From Gammaproteobacteria bacterium (GTDB taxonomy: Bacteria > Pseudomonadota > Gammaproteobacteria > Ga0077536): 64,000 bases of DNA. Numbering within the stretch: the first letter of the stretch is position 1; each line of letters opens with the position of its first letter. Under the pieces are notes generated by a model. It searched no databases, had not been told where the DNA came from, and saw nothing but the letters and a program-made list of their open reading frames with translations. Positions 18,044 to 26,572 of this stretch are shown piece after piece. The translations under genes were made by a program, and so were the position numbers. Location of the stretch: contig JACKNG010000007.1 in NCBI GenBank assembly GCA_024235015.1, positions 33,501 through 97,500 on the forward strand. The letters are read 5' to 3'.

Positions 18044-19298
18044 AGCGCTTCATGGCGTCGAAGAACTCGGCGTTGTTCTTGGTCGCCTTGAGGCGCTCGA
18101 TGAGGAATTCCATCGCCGCGATCTCGTCCATCGGATGCAGCAGCTTGCGCAGGATCCACATCTTCTGCAGCTCGTCGGGCTTGGTCAGGATCTCCTCGCG
18201 GCGGGTACCGGAGCGGTTGATGTTGACGGCGGGGAAGATGCGCTTCTCGGCGATCTTGCGGTCGAGGTGCACTTCCATGTTGCCGGTGCCCTTGAACTCC
18301 TCGTAGATGACGTCGTCCATACGCGAACCGGTATCGATGAGCGCGGTCGCGATGATGGTCAGGCTGCCACCCTCCTCGATGTTGCGCGCGGCGCCGAAGA
18401 AGCGCTTGGGCCGCTGCAGGGCGTTGGCGTCGACGCCGCCGGTGAGCACCTTGCCCGAGGACGGTACAACGGTGTTGTAGGCGCGCGCGAGGCGGGTGAT
18501 CGAATCGAGCAGGATGACCACGTCGCGCTTGTGCTCGACCAGGCGCTTGGCCTTCTCGATGACCATCTCGGCGACCTGGACGTGGCGGCTGGCGGGCTCG
18601 TCGAAGGTGCTGGAGATGACCTCGCCACGTACCGAGCGCTGCATTTCGGTCACTTCCTCCGGGCGCTCGTCGATGAGCAGCACGATGAGGTAGCAGTCCG
18701 GGTGGTTGACCTCGATGGAGTGCGCGATGCTCTGCAGCATCATGGTCTTGCCGGCCTTGGGCGGCGAGATGATGAGGCCGCGCTGGCCCTTGCCGATGGG
18801 CGAGGCGAGGTCGATGACGCGCGGGCAGAGGTCCTCGGTGCTGCCGTTGCCGAGTTCGAGCTGCAGGCGCTTCTGCGGGAACAGCGGCGTCAGGTTCTCG
18901 AACAGGACCTTGTTCTTGGCGTTCTCCGGCGGCTCGTAGTTGATCTCGCTGACCTTGAGCAGGGCGAAGTAACGCTCGCCATCCTTGGGCGGACGAATCT
19001 TGCCCGAGATGGTGTCACCGGTACGCAGGTTGAAACGGCGAATCTGGCTCGGCGAGACGTAGATGTCGTCGGGGCCGGCGAGGTAGGAACAGTCATTGGA
19101 GCGCAGGAAGCCGAAGCCGTCCTGCAGGATCTCCAACACGCCGTCGCCGGAGATGTCTTCGCCCTTCTTGGCCTGAGCCTTGAGAATGCTGAAGATGACG
19201 TCCTGTTTGCGCGAGCGCGCCACGCCCTCGATGCCGAGCTCGTCGGCGAGATCCACGAGTTCGGAGGCGGGTTTTTGTTTGAGTTCGGTCAGGTTCAT
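18042..19298 (-). CDS. rho: Transcription termination factor Rho
   Basis: Rho is the hexameric RNA helicase that ends transcription at rut sites. The 418-residue product is one shorter than E. coli Rho. It has the N-terminal Rho domain (LKQKPASELVDLADELG), a cold-shock RNA-binding fold (GFGFLRSND), Walker A (PPKAGKT, about 178-184), and LLDSITRLARAYN with the Q and R loops. The preceding minus-strand gene is trxA, the common trxA-rho order. The 214-base gap between them should hold the rho leader, where Rho usually attenuates its own mRNA; I could not define elements there beyond a hairpin after trxA. Confidence 0.97.
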   Translation of the reverse strand: MNLTELKQKPASELVDLADELGIEGVARSRKQDVIFSILKAQAKKGEDISGDGVLEILQDGFGFLRSNDCSYLAGPDDIYVSPSQIRRFNLRTGDTISGKIRPPKDGERYFALLKVSEINYEPPENAKNKVLFENLTPLFPQKRLQLELGNGSTEDLCPRVIDLASPIGKGQRGLIISPPKAGKTMMLQSIAHSIEVNHPDCYLIVLLIDERPEEVTEMQRSVRGEVISSTFDEPASRHVQVAEMVIEKAKRLVEHKRDVVILLDSITRLARAYNTVVPSSGKVLTGGVDANALQRPKRFFGAARNIEEGGSLTIIATALIDTGSRMDDVIYEEFKGTGNMEVHLDRKIAEKRIFPAVNINRSGTRREEILTKPDELQKMWILRKLLHPMDEIAAMEFLIERLKATKNNAEFFDAMKR

Positions 19299-19479
19299 CG
19301 TCGACTTGCGTAGGGGATTCGGTCACGCACGCCGCGGCGCTGTGCGCAGTCAAGGTGAGTGACGTTAGTTAGGATGTTGTGGGGGTCAGGCTCGGCAGGT
19401 CGCGCGGGCCTGCGGCAGAACATAGCAGACAGTTATGGCGTCGTCTACCTTGCTGCGACGACCGCCGTGGAGCGGGTGT

Positions 19480-19502
19480 GCGGGTGGTTTCCCGCCACCC
19501 GC
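19480..19502 (-). terminator. Hairpin 10 bases after trxA
   Basis: GCGGGTGG and CCACCCGC flank a 7-base loop just beyond the trxA stop. There is no T-run on the minus strand, so termination may be partial, or the stem may only protect the trxA mRNA end before rho. Confidence 0.4.
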
Positions 19503-19512
19503 GACGGGCGCT

Positions 19513-19839
19513 TCAGACGTTGCTGTCGATGAAGGCGGTGAGCTGGGATTTGCTCAGTGCGCCGACGTGCGTGGCGACGATGTTGCCTTCCTTGAACAGC
19601 ATCAGGGTCGGGATGCCGCGGATGCCGTACTTCATCGAGGTCGCCTGGTTCTGGTCGACGTCGAGCTTGGCGATGGTGAGCTTGTCCTGGTAGTCGCCCG
19701 AGACCTCTTCGAGGATCGGCGCGATCATCTTGCACGGGCCGCACCATTCGGCCCAGTAGTCGACGAGAACCGGCTTGTCCGACTGCAGGACGTCGGCGTC
19801 GAACGAATCGTCGGTGACATGGATCAGGTTGTCGCTCAT
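19513..19839 (-). CDS. trxA: Thioredoxin 1
   Basis: A 108-residue thioredoxin with the redox motif WCGPC (Trp32 to Cys36), the conserved cis-proline in GIPTLMLF, and FIDSNV at its end. It reduces cytosolic protein disulfides and, among others, would supply electrons for MsrA-type enzymes. The start MSDNLIHV at 19839 matches the family length exactly; a longer frame upstream is not conserved. It precedes rho and is divergent from lptM-lysA. Confidence 0.97.
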   Translation of the reverse strand: MSDNLIHVTDDSFDADVLQSDKPVLVDYWAEWCGPCKMIAPILEEVSGDYQDKLTIAKLDVDQNQATSMKYGIRGIPTLMLFKEGNIVATHVGALSKSQLTAFIDSNV

Positions 19840-20055
19840 CGGTCGCAAGGTGCTCACGGTGCAGAAAGGACGGGCATTGTCGACCGATCCGAAATGCAAA
19901 TGCAAGGCGCGACAAGCGGCTTTGCCGGGCTGCGCCAGGCGTTGTCGCGGCGGGGGGGAGTGGCGTTATCATGCGCGCCCGACCGGCCGGCGTGACGACC
20001 ACCAGGCCCCCCCAATCACCGGCCCGCCCCCGCGGCGTGCTGACAGGAGATGCCC

Positions 20056-20193
20056 ATGCCCGCAATCGTGATGCGAGTGCTCGCATGCTGCATGCTGCTG
20101 GCGCTGCTGGCTGCCTGCGGCCAGAAGGGCGACCTCTACCTGCCGGACGAGCCGGCCGCCAGCGACGTCGGGGACGACGATCCGGATGAGTGA
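20056..20193 (+). CDS. lptM: LptM (YifL)-type small lipoprotein
   Basis: A 45-residue lipoprotein: hydrophobic signal (about 4-19), lipobox LAAC with Cys21, then GQKGDLYLP, the hallmark of LptM/YifL. LptM helps the LptD-LptE LPS translocon mature by mimicking lipid binding. It has a good AGGAG (20045-20049) before the ATG. It overlaps the lysA start by 8 bases; yifL lies directly upstream of the lysA/dapF region in many Gammaproteobacteria. The acidic tail (GDDDPDE) is unremarkable. Confidence 0.88.
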   Translation: MPAIVMRVLACCMLLALLAACGQKGDLYLPDEPAASDVGDDDPDE

Positions 20194-21478
20194 GGCCAGC
20201 GTCGTGGCCGCGGCGGGACTGCATCCCGACTGCGCGTACCGCGCCGGCCGGCTGTGCCTCGACGGTGTCGAGCTGGCCGCCGTGGCCGCGGCTCACGGCA
20301 CGCCCTGCTACGTCTATTCACGGGCCAACATCGCGGCCCGCTGGCACGCCTACGATGCCGCTTTTGGCGATCGCCCGCACCGCGTCTGCTACGCGGTGAA
20401 GGCCAACGACAACCTCGCCGTGATTCGCCTCCTCGGACGCTTCGGCGCCGGTTTCGACATCGTCTCGGGGGGCGAGCTGGCGCGCGTCCTGGCCACCGGC
20501 GCGCGCGCGGCCGACGTGGTGTTCTCGGGGGTCGGCAAGAGCGTCGCCGAGATCGAGCGCGCGCTGGCAGCCGGCGTCGGCTGCCTCAACGTGGAGTCGC
20601 TGGACGAGCTCGAACGCATCGCGGCGGCCGCCGTCCGCCTCGGCGTCGTCGCGCGGGTGGCCGTGCGCGTCAATCCCGACATCGACGCCGGCACTCATCC
20701 CTACATCTCGACCGGGCTCAAGGAGAACAAGTTCGGCGTACCCATCGGCAATGCGCTTGCCCTCTACCGCCGCATCGCCGCGGACGCGGCGTTGCACGCG
20801 GCAGGAATCGCCTGCCACATTGGTTCCCAACTGACTTCGTTCGCCCCCGTCATCGACGCCGTGCGCGAAGTGGTCGGCCTGGCCGGCGCCCTCGCGGAGG
20901 TCGGTATCGCCCTCGAACACGTCGACGTCGGCGGCGGGCTCGGCATCCATTATCGCGACGAACAGCCGCCACCGATCGGCGAGTTCGTGCGCGCGGTGCT
21001 GCAGGCCGTGCCCGAGCATTACACCGTCGTCATGGAGCCGGGCCGCTCGCTGGTCGGCGAGGCGGGCGTGCTGCTGACGCGGGTCGAGTACGTCAAGGAC
21101 ACCCCGGCGAAGCGCTTCGTGATCGTCGATGCGGCGATGAACGACCTGCTGCGCCCGACCCTCTACGAGGCCTGGCACGAGGTGCGGCCGTGCGCCGAGC
21201 CCGCCGCGGACGCCGAGACCTTGCCGTGCGACGTGGTCGGGCCGATCTGCGAGACCGGGGACTGGCTCGCGCGCGGGCGCGAGCTGGCCGTCGCCCCCGG
21301 CGACCTGCTCGCCGTGCTCGGCAGCGGCGCCTATGGTTTCGCCATGGCGTCGAATTACAATGCGCGGCCGCGACCGCCCGAGGTCCTGATCGAGGACGGC
21401 GGCGCCCGGCTGGTCCGCGCCCGCGAGCGGGTGGAGGATCTGATGCGTAACGAGTTGGACCTGCTGGGTGACCTTTGA
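20186..21478 (+). CDS. lysA: Diaminopimelate decarboxylase
   Basis: LysA decarboxylates meso-diaminopimelate to lysine using PLP. The 430-residue protein has the PLP lysine in CYAVKANDN, the HIGSQ motif, the glycine-rich phosphate loop VDVGGGLGI, EPGRSLV and the active-site Cys in GPICETGDWLA. It overlaps lptM. The usual next gene dapF is not present; instead the nitrogen block begins with a 232-base regulatory gap. Confidence 0.96.
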   Translation: MSEASVVAAAGLHPDCAYRAGRLCLDGVELAAVAAAHGTPCYVYSRANIAARWHAYDAAFGDRPHRVCYAVKANDNLAVIRLLGRFGAGFDIVSGGELARVLATGARAADVVFSGVGKSVAEIERALAAGVGCLNVESLDELERIAAAAVRLGVVARVAVRVNPDIDAGTHPYISTGLKENKFGVPIGNALALYRRIAADAALHAAGIACHIGSQLTSFAPVIDAVREVVGLAGALAEVGIALEHVDVGGGLGIHYRDEQPPPIGEFVRAVLQAVPEHYTVVMEPGRSLVGEAGVLLTRVEYVKDTPAKRFVIVDAAMNDLLRPTLYEAWHEVRPCAEPAADAETLPCDVVGPICETGDWLARGRELAVAPGDLLAVLGSGAYGFAMASNYNARPRPPEVLIEDGGARLVRARERVEDLMRNELDLLGDL

Positions 21479-21508
21479 GCACCAAATCAGGGCGGGTTCA
21501 TTCCGAAT

Positions 21509-21525
21509 TGCACTTATTCGGTGCG
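21509..21525 (+). promoter_or_regulatory. NtrC-binding site upstream of glnA
   Basis: TGCACT-TATTC-GGTGCG is a 17-base dyad that fits the NtrC consensus TGCACY-N5-RGTGCR. Its centre is about 84 bases upstream of the predicted sigma-54 start, a normal enhancer distance. Only one strong site was seen here, whereas E. coli glnA has several. Confidence 0.82.
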
Positions 21526-21574
21526 TTCTGCTCCGCCCGGGCGCATGAACCTCCGACAATCATAGAGTTAGCGT

Positions 21575-21590
21575 TGGCATGCATTATGCT
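21575..21590 (+). promoter_or_regulatory. Sigma-54 promoter of glnA
   Basis: TGGCATGCATTATGCT matches the RpoN consensus TGGCAYR-N4-TTGCW at all but one position, with invariant GG and GC exactly 10 bases apart. Transcription would start near 21601, giving a leader of about 110 bases to the ATG at 21711. It lies 49 bases after an NtrC site. Confidence 0.85.
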
Positions 21591-21627
21591 CACTGTTGGC
21601 GCATGTCGTGAACGCGTGAAGCGGCCG

Positions 21628-21652
21628 TGACCCGTGTGCGGGGCGCGGGTCA
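21628..21652 (+). other. Hairpin in the glnA leader
   Basis: TGACCCG and CGGGTCA flank an 11-base GC-rich loop, about 28-52 bases into the predicted leader. Its core resembles the GGGGTCAG repeats seen after ntrC and after the DUF4124 gene. No T-run follows, so it is not an obvious attenuator; its role is unknown. Confidence 0.4.
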
Positions 21653-21710
21653 GCACTCAAGGCACCGACCCTAGGCGACATCTCATTGCATGGTTTGGAG
21701 GTATTGATAA

Positions 21711-23120
21711 ATGTCAGTCGAGAGCATTCTCAAAACGATCAAGGACGAGGAGGTCCGCTTCGTCGATATCCGCTTCACGGACACCCGCGGCAAGGAACAG
21801 CACGTCACCGTGCCTTCGCGCGAGATCAACGACGACTTCTTCGAAGACGGCAAGATGTTCGACGGCTCGTCGATCGCCGGCTGGAAGGGCATCAACGAGT
21901 CCGACATGATCCTCATGCCCGACGCCGAGACGGCGGTGATGGACCCGTTCTTCGAAGAGAAGACCCTGATCATCCGGTGTGACATCGTCGAGCCCGCCAC
22001 CGGCGAAGGCTACGAGCGCTGCCCGCGCTCCGCGGCCAAGCGCGCCGAAGCTTTCCTGAAGTCGTCCGGTATCGGCGACACGGCGTACTTCGGCCCCGAA
22101 CCCGAGTTCTTCGTCTTCGACGATGTGCGCTGGGGTGTGGCCATGAAGGGCGCTCACTTCTCGGTCGATTCCGACGAGAGTGCGTGGAACTCCGAGAAGG
22201 TGTTCGAGGACGGCAACATCGGTCACCGCCCCGGCGTCAAGGGCGGTTACTTCCCGGTGCCGCCGGTCGACTCCCTGCAGGACCTGCGCTCGACCATGTG
22301 CCTGGTCATGGAAGAGATGGGCGTGCCGGTCGAAGTTCATCACCACGAGGTCGCCACCGCCGGCCAGTGCGAGATCGGCACCCGCTTCGATACCCTGGTC
22401 AAGCGCGCCGACACCCTGCAGATCCTCAAATACGTGGTGCACAACGTCGCCCACGGCTACGGCAAGACGGCAACCTTCATGCCCAAGCCGCTGGTCGGTG
22501 ACAACGGCAACGGCATGCACGTGCACCAGTCGATCTCGAAGGACGGCAACAACCTATTCTCCGGTGACGGCTACGGCGGCCTCTCGCAGACCGCGCTGTA
22601 CTACATCGGCGGCATCATCAAGCACGCGCGCGCCATCAACGCGTTCACCAATGCCAGCACCAACAGCTACAAGCGCCTGGTGCCGGGCTTCGAAGCCCCG
22701 GTGTTCCTCGCCTACTCGGCGCGTAACCGCTCCGCGTCCGTGCGCATTCCGTGGGTGTCCAGCCCCAAGGCTCGTCGCATCGAGGTGCGTTTCCCCGATT
22801 CCACCGCCAACCCCTACTTCGCCTTCACCGCGATGATGATGGCGGGCATCGACGGCATCCTGAACAAGATCGATCCGGGTGCGCCGATGGACAAGGACCT
22901 CTACGACCTGCCGCCGGAAGAGGAGAAGGGCATCCCGACGGTGTGCCATTCGCTCGACCAGGCGCTCGAGGCACTCGATGCGGACCGCGAGTTCCTCAAG
23001 GCCGGCGGTGTCCTCTCCGACGACGCCATCGACGCCTATATCGGGCTCAAGATGGAAGAGGTGCAGCGCATCCGTATGTCGACCCACCCGGTCGAGTACG
23101 ACATGTACTACAGCGTTTGA
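21711..23120 (+). CDS. glnA: Glutamine synthetase, type I (adenylylated form)
   Basis: GlnA makes glutamine from glutamate, ammonia and ATP and works as a dodecamer. At 469 residues it equals E. coli GlnA in length. Visible motifs are FDGSSIAGW (N-terminal), VEVHHHEVATAGQCEIG (metal site), KPLVGDNGNGMHVHQS (ATP site) and NRSASVRIP. The LYDLPPEE loop carries the Tyr equivalent to E. coli Tyr397, the target of GlnE adenylylation. A GGAGG (21697-21701) lies upstream of the ATG. Expression should depend on sigma-54 and NtrC. Tandem hairpins and a T-run end the transcript. Confidence 0.98.
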   Translation: MSVESILKTIKDEEVRFVDIRFTDTRGKEQHVTVPSREINDDFFEDGKMFDGSSIAGWKGINESDMILMPDAETAVMDPFFEEKTLIIRCDIVEPATGEGYERCPRSAAKRAEAFLKSSGIGDTAYFGPEPEFFVFDDVRWGVAMKGAHFSVDSDESAWNSEKVFEDGNIGHRPGVKGGYFPVPPVDSLQDLRSTMCLVMEEMGVPVEVHHHEVATAGQCEIGTRFDTLVKRADTLQILKYVVHNVAHGYGKTATFMPKPLVGDNGNGMHVHQSISKDGNNLFSGDGYGGLSQTALYYIGGIIKHARAINAFTNASTNSYKRLVPGFEAPVFLAYSARNRSASVRIPWVSSPKARRIEVRFPDSTANPYFAFTAMMMAGIDGILNKIDPGAPMDKDLYDLPPEEEKGIPTVCHSLDQALEALDADREFLKAGGVLSDDAIDAYIGLKMEEVQRIRMSTHPVEYDMYYSV

Positions 23121-23155
23121 GCCCGTCCGCGCCGGCCGCCCTGGCCGGTTCGCCT

Positions 23156-23188
23156 GCGAACCCCCGCCCTGTGCGGGGGTTCGCTTTT
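23156..23188 (+). terminator. Rho-independent terminator of glnA
   Basis: A perfect 12-base stem (GCGAACCCCCGC / GCGGGGGTTCGC) with a CCTGT loop is followed directly by TTTT. A second small hairpin (CCGGCC / GGCCGG, 23132-23148) precedes it. It separates glnA from the DUF4124 gene. Confidence 0.85.
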
Positions 23189-23250
23189 GCGGCTGCTGGA
23201 AAATCCCCGGTGCGCGGTTACACTGCGGTTACGCTCCATCGCTTACAGGG

Positions 23251-23805
23251 ATGACCGCAACCCGCATGCCACACCTCGTCCGGCTCATCGTGATCGCGTG
23301 CTGCTGCGCCGCGCTGCCGGCGCTGGCCGGGCCCGAGGTCTATCGCTGGATCGATGGCGACGGCAACGTGGTGTTTTCCGATACGCCCGTCGAGGGCGCC
23401 GAGAAGATCGAAATCCAGGAACCCACCGTGGTGCCGTCACGGCCAGTGCCGCGGCCGGTCGAGCGCCTGTCGCCGCCTGCACCGACGGCGACCTACGAGG
23501 CGCTGTCGATCGTCAGTCCGGCCGACCAGGCGACCATCCGCAACCAGCGTGAAGTCGCCGTGTCGGTGGCGGTGCAGCCGGGTCTCGATGTCGAGGCCGG
23601 CCACCGCGTGCAGTTCTATTTCGACGGCAATCCCTACGGCGCACCCGCGCGGCTGCCACAGACCACCATCAGCGAACTCGAGCGCGGCCAGCACAGCGTC
23701 GGTGCGGCCATCATCGACGGCAATGGCAAGGAACTGATCCGCGCCGAGCCCGTCGTCATCTTCGTCCACCTGCCTTCCAAGCTCCACCCGGCGCCAAAGG
23801 TCTGA
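23251..23805 (+). CDS. Exported DUF4124-domain protein
   Basis: A 184-residue predicted periplasmic protein. After a signal segment (about 10-27) comes a DUF4124 domain (GPEVYRWIDGDGNVVFSDTPVEGAEKIE), then a proline-rich linker (PSRPVPRPVERLSPPAP) and a C-terminal beta-rich part with a VSPADQATIRNQ start, like an Ig-type fold. DUF4124 proteins are common beside glnA-ntrBC in Gammaproteobacteria, but their role is unknown. Two starts are possible, ATG 23251 and ATG 23266; neither has a well-spaced Shine-Dalgarno. Its stop codon lies within a GGGGTCAG-type repeat core on the opposite strand. Confidence 0.78.
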   Translation: MTATRMPHLVRLIVIACCCAALPALAGPEVYRWIDGDGNVVFSDTPVEGAEKIEIQEPTVVPSRPVPRPVERLSPPAPTATYEALSIVSPADQATIRNQREVAVSVAVQPGLDVEAGHRVQFYFDGNPYGAPARLPQTTISELERGQHSVGAAIIDGNGKELIRAEPVVIFVHLPSKLHPAPKV

Positions 23806-23809
23806 CCCC
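23802..23809 (-). repeat. Inverted copy of the GGGGTCAG repeat core
   Basis: CTGACCCC overlaps the stop codon of the DUF4124 gene and is the reverse complement of the GGGGTCAG core found twice after ntrC. An imperfect AGGGTTGGTC follows a few bases later, so a weak stem can form. The match is short and could be chance. Confidence 0.3.
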
Positions 23810-23949
23810 GCGCAGGGTTGGTCCGAATCTTGCCCCTCCTCGGGGTGGATGCCCGGCGCGCCCAATGGCGGCGTCGGCCGCACGAAGCTCCGCACCCAAC
23901 TCCTTGAATTCCATGGGACGGGCGCTTCTTCACCCGACGCGCATCGACG

Positions 23950-23976
23950 TTGCTGAGAATAATGCACCAATATAGT
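23950..23976 (+). promoter_or_regulatory. Possible promoter of ntrBC giving a leaderless mRNA
   Basis: TATAGT (23971-23976) is one base off the -10 consensus. TTGCTG (23950-23955) is a poor -35 at a short 15-base spacing. The expected start point, 6-7 bases after the -10, is the A of the ntrB ATG at 23982. The -10 lies inside the NtrC operator. Confidence 0.4.
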
Positions 23977-23979
23977 GCG
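23963..23979 (+). promoter_or_regulatory. NtrC operator at the ntrB start
   Basis: TGCACC-AATAT-AGTGCG is a 17-base dyad matching the NtrC consensus very closely. It ends 2 bases before the ntrB ATG and covers the likely -10, so bound NtrC should block transcription of its own operon, as is known for ntrBC in enteric bacteria. Confidence 0.82.
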
Positions 23980-23981
23980 AT

Positions 23982-25064
23982 ATGACCAAGCCTGTCCGCC
24001 CCAAACTGGATCCCACGCTCGACGTGGTCGAAGCCCTGACCACCGCCGTGCTCGTGCTCGACCCCCAACTGCGCGTGCTGCGCGCCAACGCCGCCGCGCT
24101 CGCCCTGGTCCAGGCCAGCGAGACGCGGGTGTGCGCCGAGCCGCTCGGACACGTCCTGCCCGGTGCCGACGAGCTGGTCGCCGCCGCCCAGCGCGCCTTT
24201 CTCGAAGGGCGCTCGTTCACCGAGCGCGGCCTCGACCTCAGGCTCGGCAAGCTCGCCACGGCCATCGTCGACTGCTCTGTCACGCCGCTGTGGCGGCAGG
24301 GCAGCGACCCGGCCTATGTGCTGATCGAGATGACCAACGTCGAACGCCACCAGCGCATCCAGTTCGAGGGGCACATGCTGATGCAGAACAACGCCTCGAG
24401 CGCCCTGCTGCGCGGCCTGGCACACGAGATCAAGAACCCGCTGGGCGGCATTCGCGGCGCCGCCCAGTTGCTCGAACGCGAACTCGAAGACCAGCGCCAG
24501 GCCGAGTACACCCAGATCATCATCGGCGAGGCCGATCGCCTGCGCGCCCTGGTCGACCGCATGCTCGGACCGCGCGGCGAGACCCAGCTGAGCGAGGTCA
24601 ACATCCACGACGTGCTCGAGCACGTGCGCATGGTGGCCGAGGCGGAGCGCGTCGGTGATGCCGTCGTCGAGCGCGATTACGACCCCAGCCTGCCCGAGAT
24701 CAGGGCCGACCGAGACCAGCTCGTGCAGGCCTTCCTGAACCTCGTGCGCAACGCCCTGCAGGCCGTCGCTGGCGGCGCAGGCCAAGTCATCCTGCGCACC
24801 CGCGTGCAGCGCAAGTTCACCATCGGCTCGACCCTGCACCGGCTGGTGGTACGCGTACAGATCATCGACACCGGGCCGGGCGTCGACCCCGAACTCGGCG
24901 CGAGCATTTTCTTTCCCCTGGTCTCGGGGCGCGCCGAGGGTACCGGCCTCGGCCTGCCCATCGCGCAATCGCTGATCCAGCGCCAGGGCGGATTGATCGG
25001 ATTTGAAAGCGAGCCCGGCCATACCGAGTTCTCGGTGTGGCTGCCGCTGGGAGAGGACGAATGA
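23982..25064 (+). CDS. glnL: Nitrogen regulation sensor kinase NtrB
   Basis: A 360-residue soluble histidine kinase that phosphorylates or dephosphorylates NtrC under control of PII. It has an N-terminal PAS domain (about 12-125), the H-box GLAHEIKNPLGGIRGAAQLLE with phospho-acceptor His148, an N-box (NLVRNALQAV), DTGPGVD and GTGLGLPIAQ. No membrane segment is present, as expected. There is no Shine-Dalgarno before the ATG at 23982; the preceding bases are the NtrC operator. The stop overlaps the ntrC start (ATGA). Confidence 0.95.
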   Translation: MTKPVRPKLDPTLDVVEALTTAVLVLDPQLRVLRANAAALALVQASETRVCAEPLGHVLPGADELVAAAQRAFLEGRSFTERGLDLRLGKLATAIVDCSVTPLWRQGSDPAYVLIEMTNVERHQRIQFEGHMLMQNNASSALLRGLAHEIKNPLGGIRGAAQLLERELEDQRQAEYTQIIIGEADRLRALVDRMLGPRGETQLSEVNIHDVLEHVRMVAEAERVGDAVVERDYDPSLPEIRADRDQLVQAFLNLVRNALQAVAGGAGQVILRTRVQRKFTIGSTLHRLVVRVQIIDTGPGVDPELGASIFFPLVSGRAEGTGLGLPIAQSLIQRQGGLIGFESEPGHTEFSVWLPLGEDE

Positions 25065-26482
25065 ACAAGCAGAACGAGGTCTGGATCGTCGACGACGATC
25101 GCGCCATCCGCTGGGTGCTGGAACGGGCGCTGGAACGCGAGCAGATCGCGACGCGCTCCTTCGACACCGCCGACAAGGTGCTGGCGCGCCTCGAGAACTT
25201 CGAACCCGACGTCATCATCACCGACATCCGTATGCCCGGTACCGACGGCCTGGCCCTGCTGCGCCAGGTCCAGGACGAGCATCCGCGGCTGCCGGTCATC
25301 ATCATGACGGCCTACGCCGACCTCGACCGCGCCGTGGCCGCGTTCCGTGGCGGCGCCTTCGAGTACCTGCCCAAGCCCTTCGACGTCGACGACGTCGTCA
25401 CCATCGTGCGTCGCGCCCTGCGCAAGGCGCACGAGTCACCGGCTGCCGGTGAGGCCGGCGACGGCGCCGAGGAAGCCACCGAGGTGCCTGAGATCATCGG
25501 TTCCTCGCCGGCGATGCAGGAGGTCTTCCGCGCCATCGGCCGTCTCGCCAACTCCAACATGACCGTGCTCATCACGGGTGAATCGGGCAGCGGCAAGGAA
25601 CTCGTGGCGCGCGCCCTGCATCGCCACAGCCCGCGCGCCGGCCAGCCGCTGATCGCACTCAACACCGCCGCGATTCCGCGCGACCTGCTCGAATCGGAGC
25701 TGTTCGGCCACGAGAAGGGCGCGTTCACCGGCGCCGCCGCGCAGCGTATCGGACGCTTCGAGCAGGCCAATCACGGCACCCTGTTCCTCGACGAGATCGG
25801 CGACATGCCGGCCGAGCTGCAGACCCGCCTGCTGCGCGTGCTCGCCGACGGCGAGTTCTACCGCGTCGGCGGCCACGAACCGGTACGGGTCGATGTGCGC
25901 GTGATCGCGGCGACCCACCAGTACCTCGAAGAGCGTGTGCGCGAGGGCAGCTTCCGCGAGGACCTCTTCCACCGCCTCAACGTCATTCGCCTCGAGCTGC
26001 CGCCGTTGCGCTCGCGGCCGGACGACATCGAGGCCCTGGCCGAACATTTCCTGCGCACCACGGCGCAGGAACTCGGCGTCGAACCCAAGCGGCTAACGCC
26101 GCGCGCGGCGGCGGCGATGCGTGCCTTCGCCTGGCCCGGCAACGTGCGCCAGCTCGAGAACGTGTGCCGGCGCGTGATGATCATGGCGCCGTCGCGCGAA
26201 ATCGACGTCGACGACCTGCCGGCCGAACTGCTCAGCGCCGAGACCGGCAGCGAGGTGCCGAACCAGGAGGACTGGGAGGGCGCGTTGCGGCGCTGGGCGG
26301 AACGTCGCCTGCGCCAGTCGCAGGACCCGATCCTAGACGAGGCCCTGCCCAGGTTCGAGACGACCATGATCCACGTCGCCCTCAACTCGACCCGCGGTCG
26401 GCGCCAGGAGGCGGCCAAGCTGCTCGGCTGGGGGCGCAACACCCTGACGCGGAAGATCAAGGAATTGAACCTCGACGTGTGA
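25061..26482 (+). CDS. glnG: Nitrogen regulator NtrC, sigma-54 activator
   Basis: A 473-residue response regulator with three domains. The receiver (1-120) has the acidic pocket DDD near 11-13, Asp55 as phosphate acceptor (IITDIRMPG) and the Lys in LPKPF. The AAA+ domain (about 145-385) has Walker A GESGSGKE, the sigma-54-contacting GAFTGA loop and Walker B LFLDEIGD. The C-terminal Fis-type helix-turn-helix is RRQEAAKLLGWGRNTLTRKIKEL. It is translationally coupled to ntrB. It should activate glnA at 21575 via the site at 21509 and repress its own operon at 23963. Confidence 0.96.
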   Translation: MNKQNEVWIVDDDRAIRWVLERALEREQIATRSFDTADKVLARLENFEPDVIITDIRMPGTDGLALLRQVQDEHPRLPVIIMTAYADLDRAVAAFRGGAFEYLPKPFDVDDVVTIVRRALRKAHESPAAGEAGDGAEEATEVPEIIGSSPAMQEVFRAIGRLANSNMTVLITGESGSGKELVARALHRHSPRAGQPLIALNTAAIPRDLLESELFGHEKGAFTGAAAQRIGRFEQANHGTLFLDEIGDMPAELQTRLLRVLADGEFYRVGGHEPVRVDVRVIAATHQYLEERVREGSFREDLFHRLNVIRLELPPLRSRPDDIEALAEHFLRTTAQELGVEPKRLTPRAAAAMRAFAWPGNVRQLENVCRRVMIMAPSREIDVDDLPAELLSAETGSEVPNQEDWEGALRRWAERRLRQSQDPILDEALPRFETTMIHVALNSTRGRRQEAAKLLGWGRNTLTRKIKELNLDV

Positions 26483-26572
26483 GGCGGGCTGGTTGTCGTG
26501 GCGCCCGGCGGTGGGCGGCCACCGCGGCTTGGGGGCAGCGCTATGGCGGGTCGATGGTGACCGGCGTCGCCG

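Noticed and set aside
21601..21710. A riboswitch in the glnA leader
   Set aside because: The leader has one hairpin but nothing like the known glutamine-binding RNA folds, and no expression platform.
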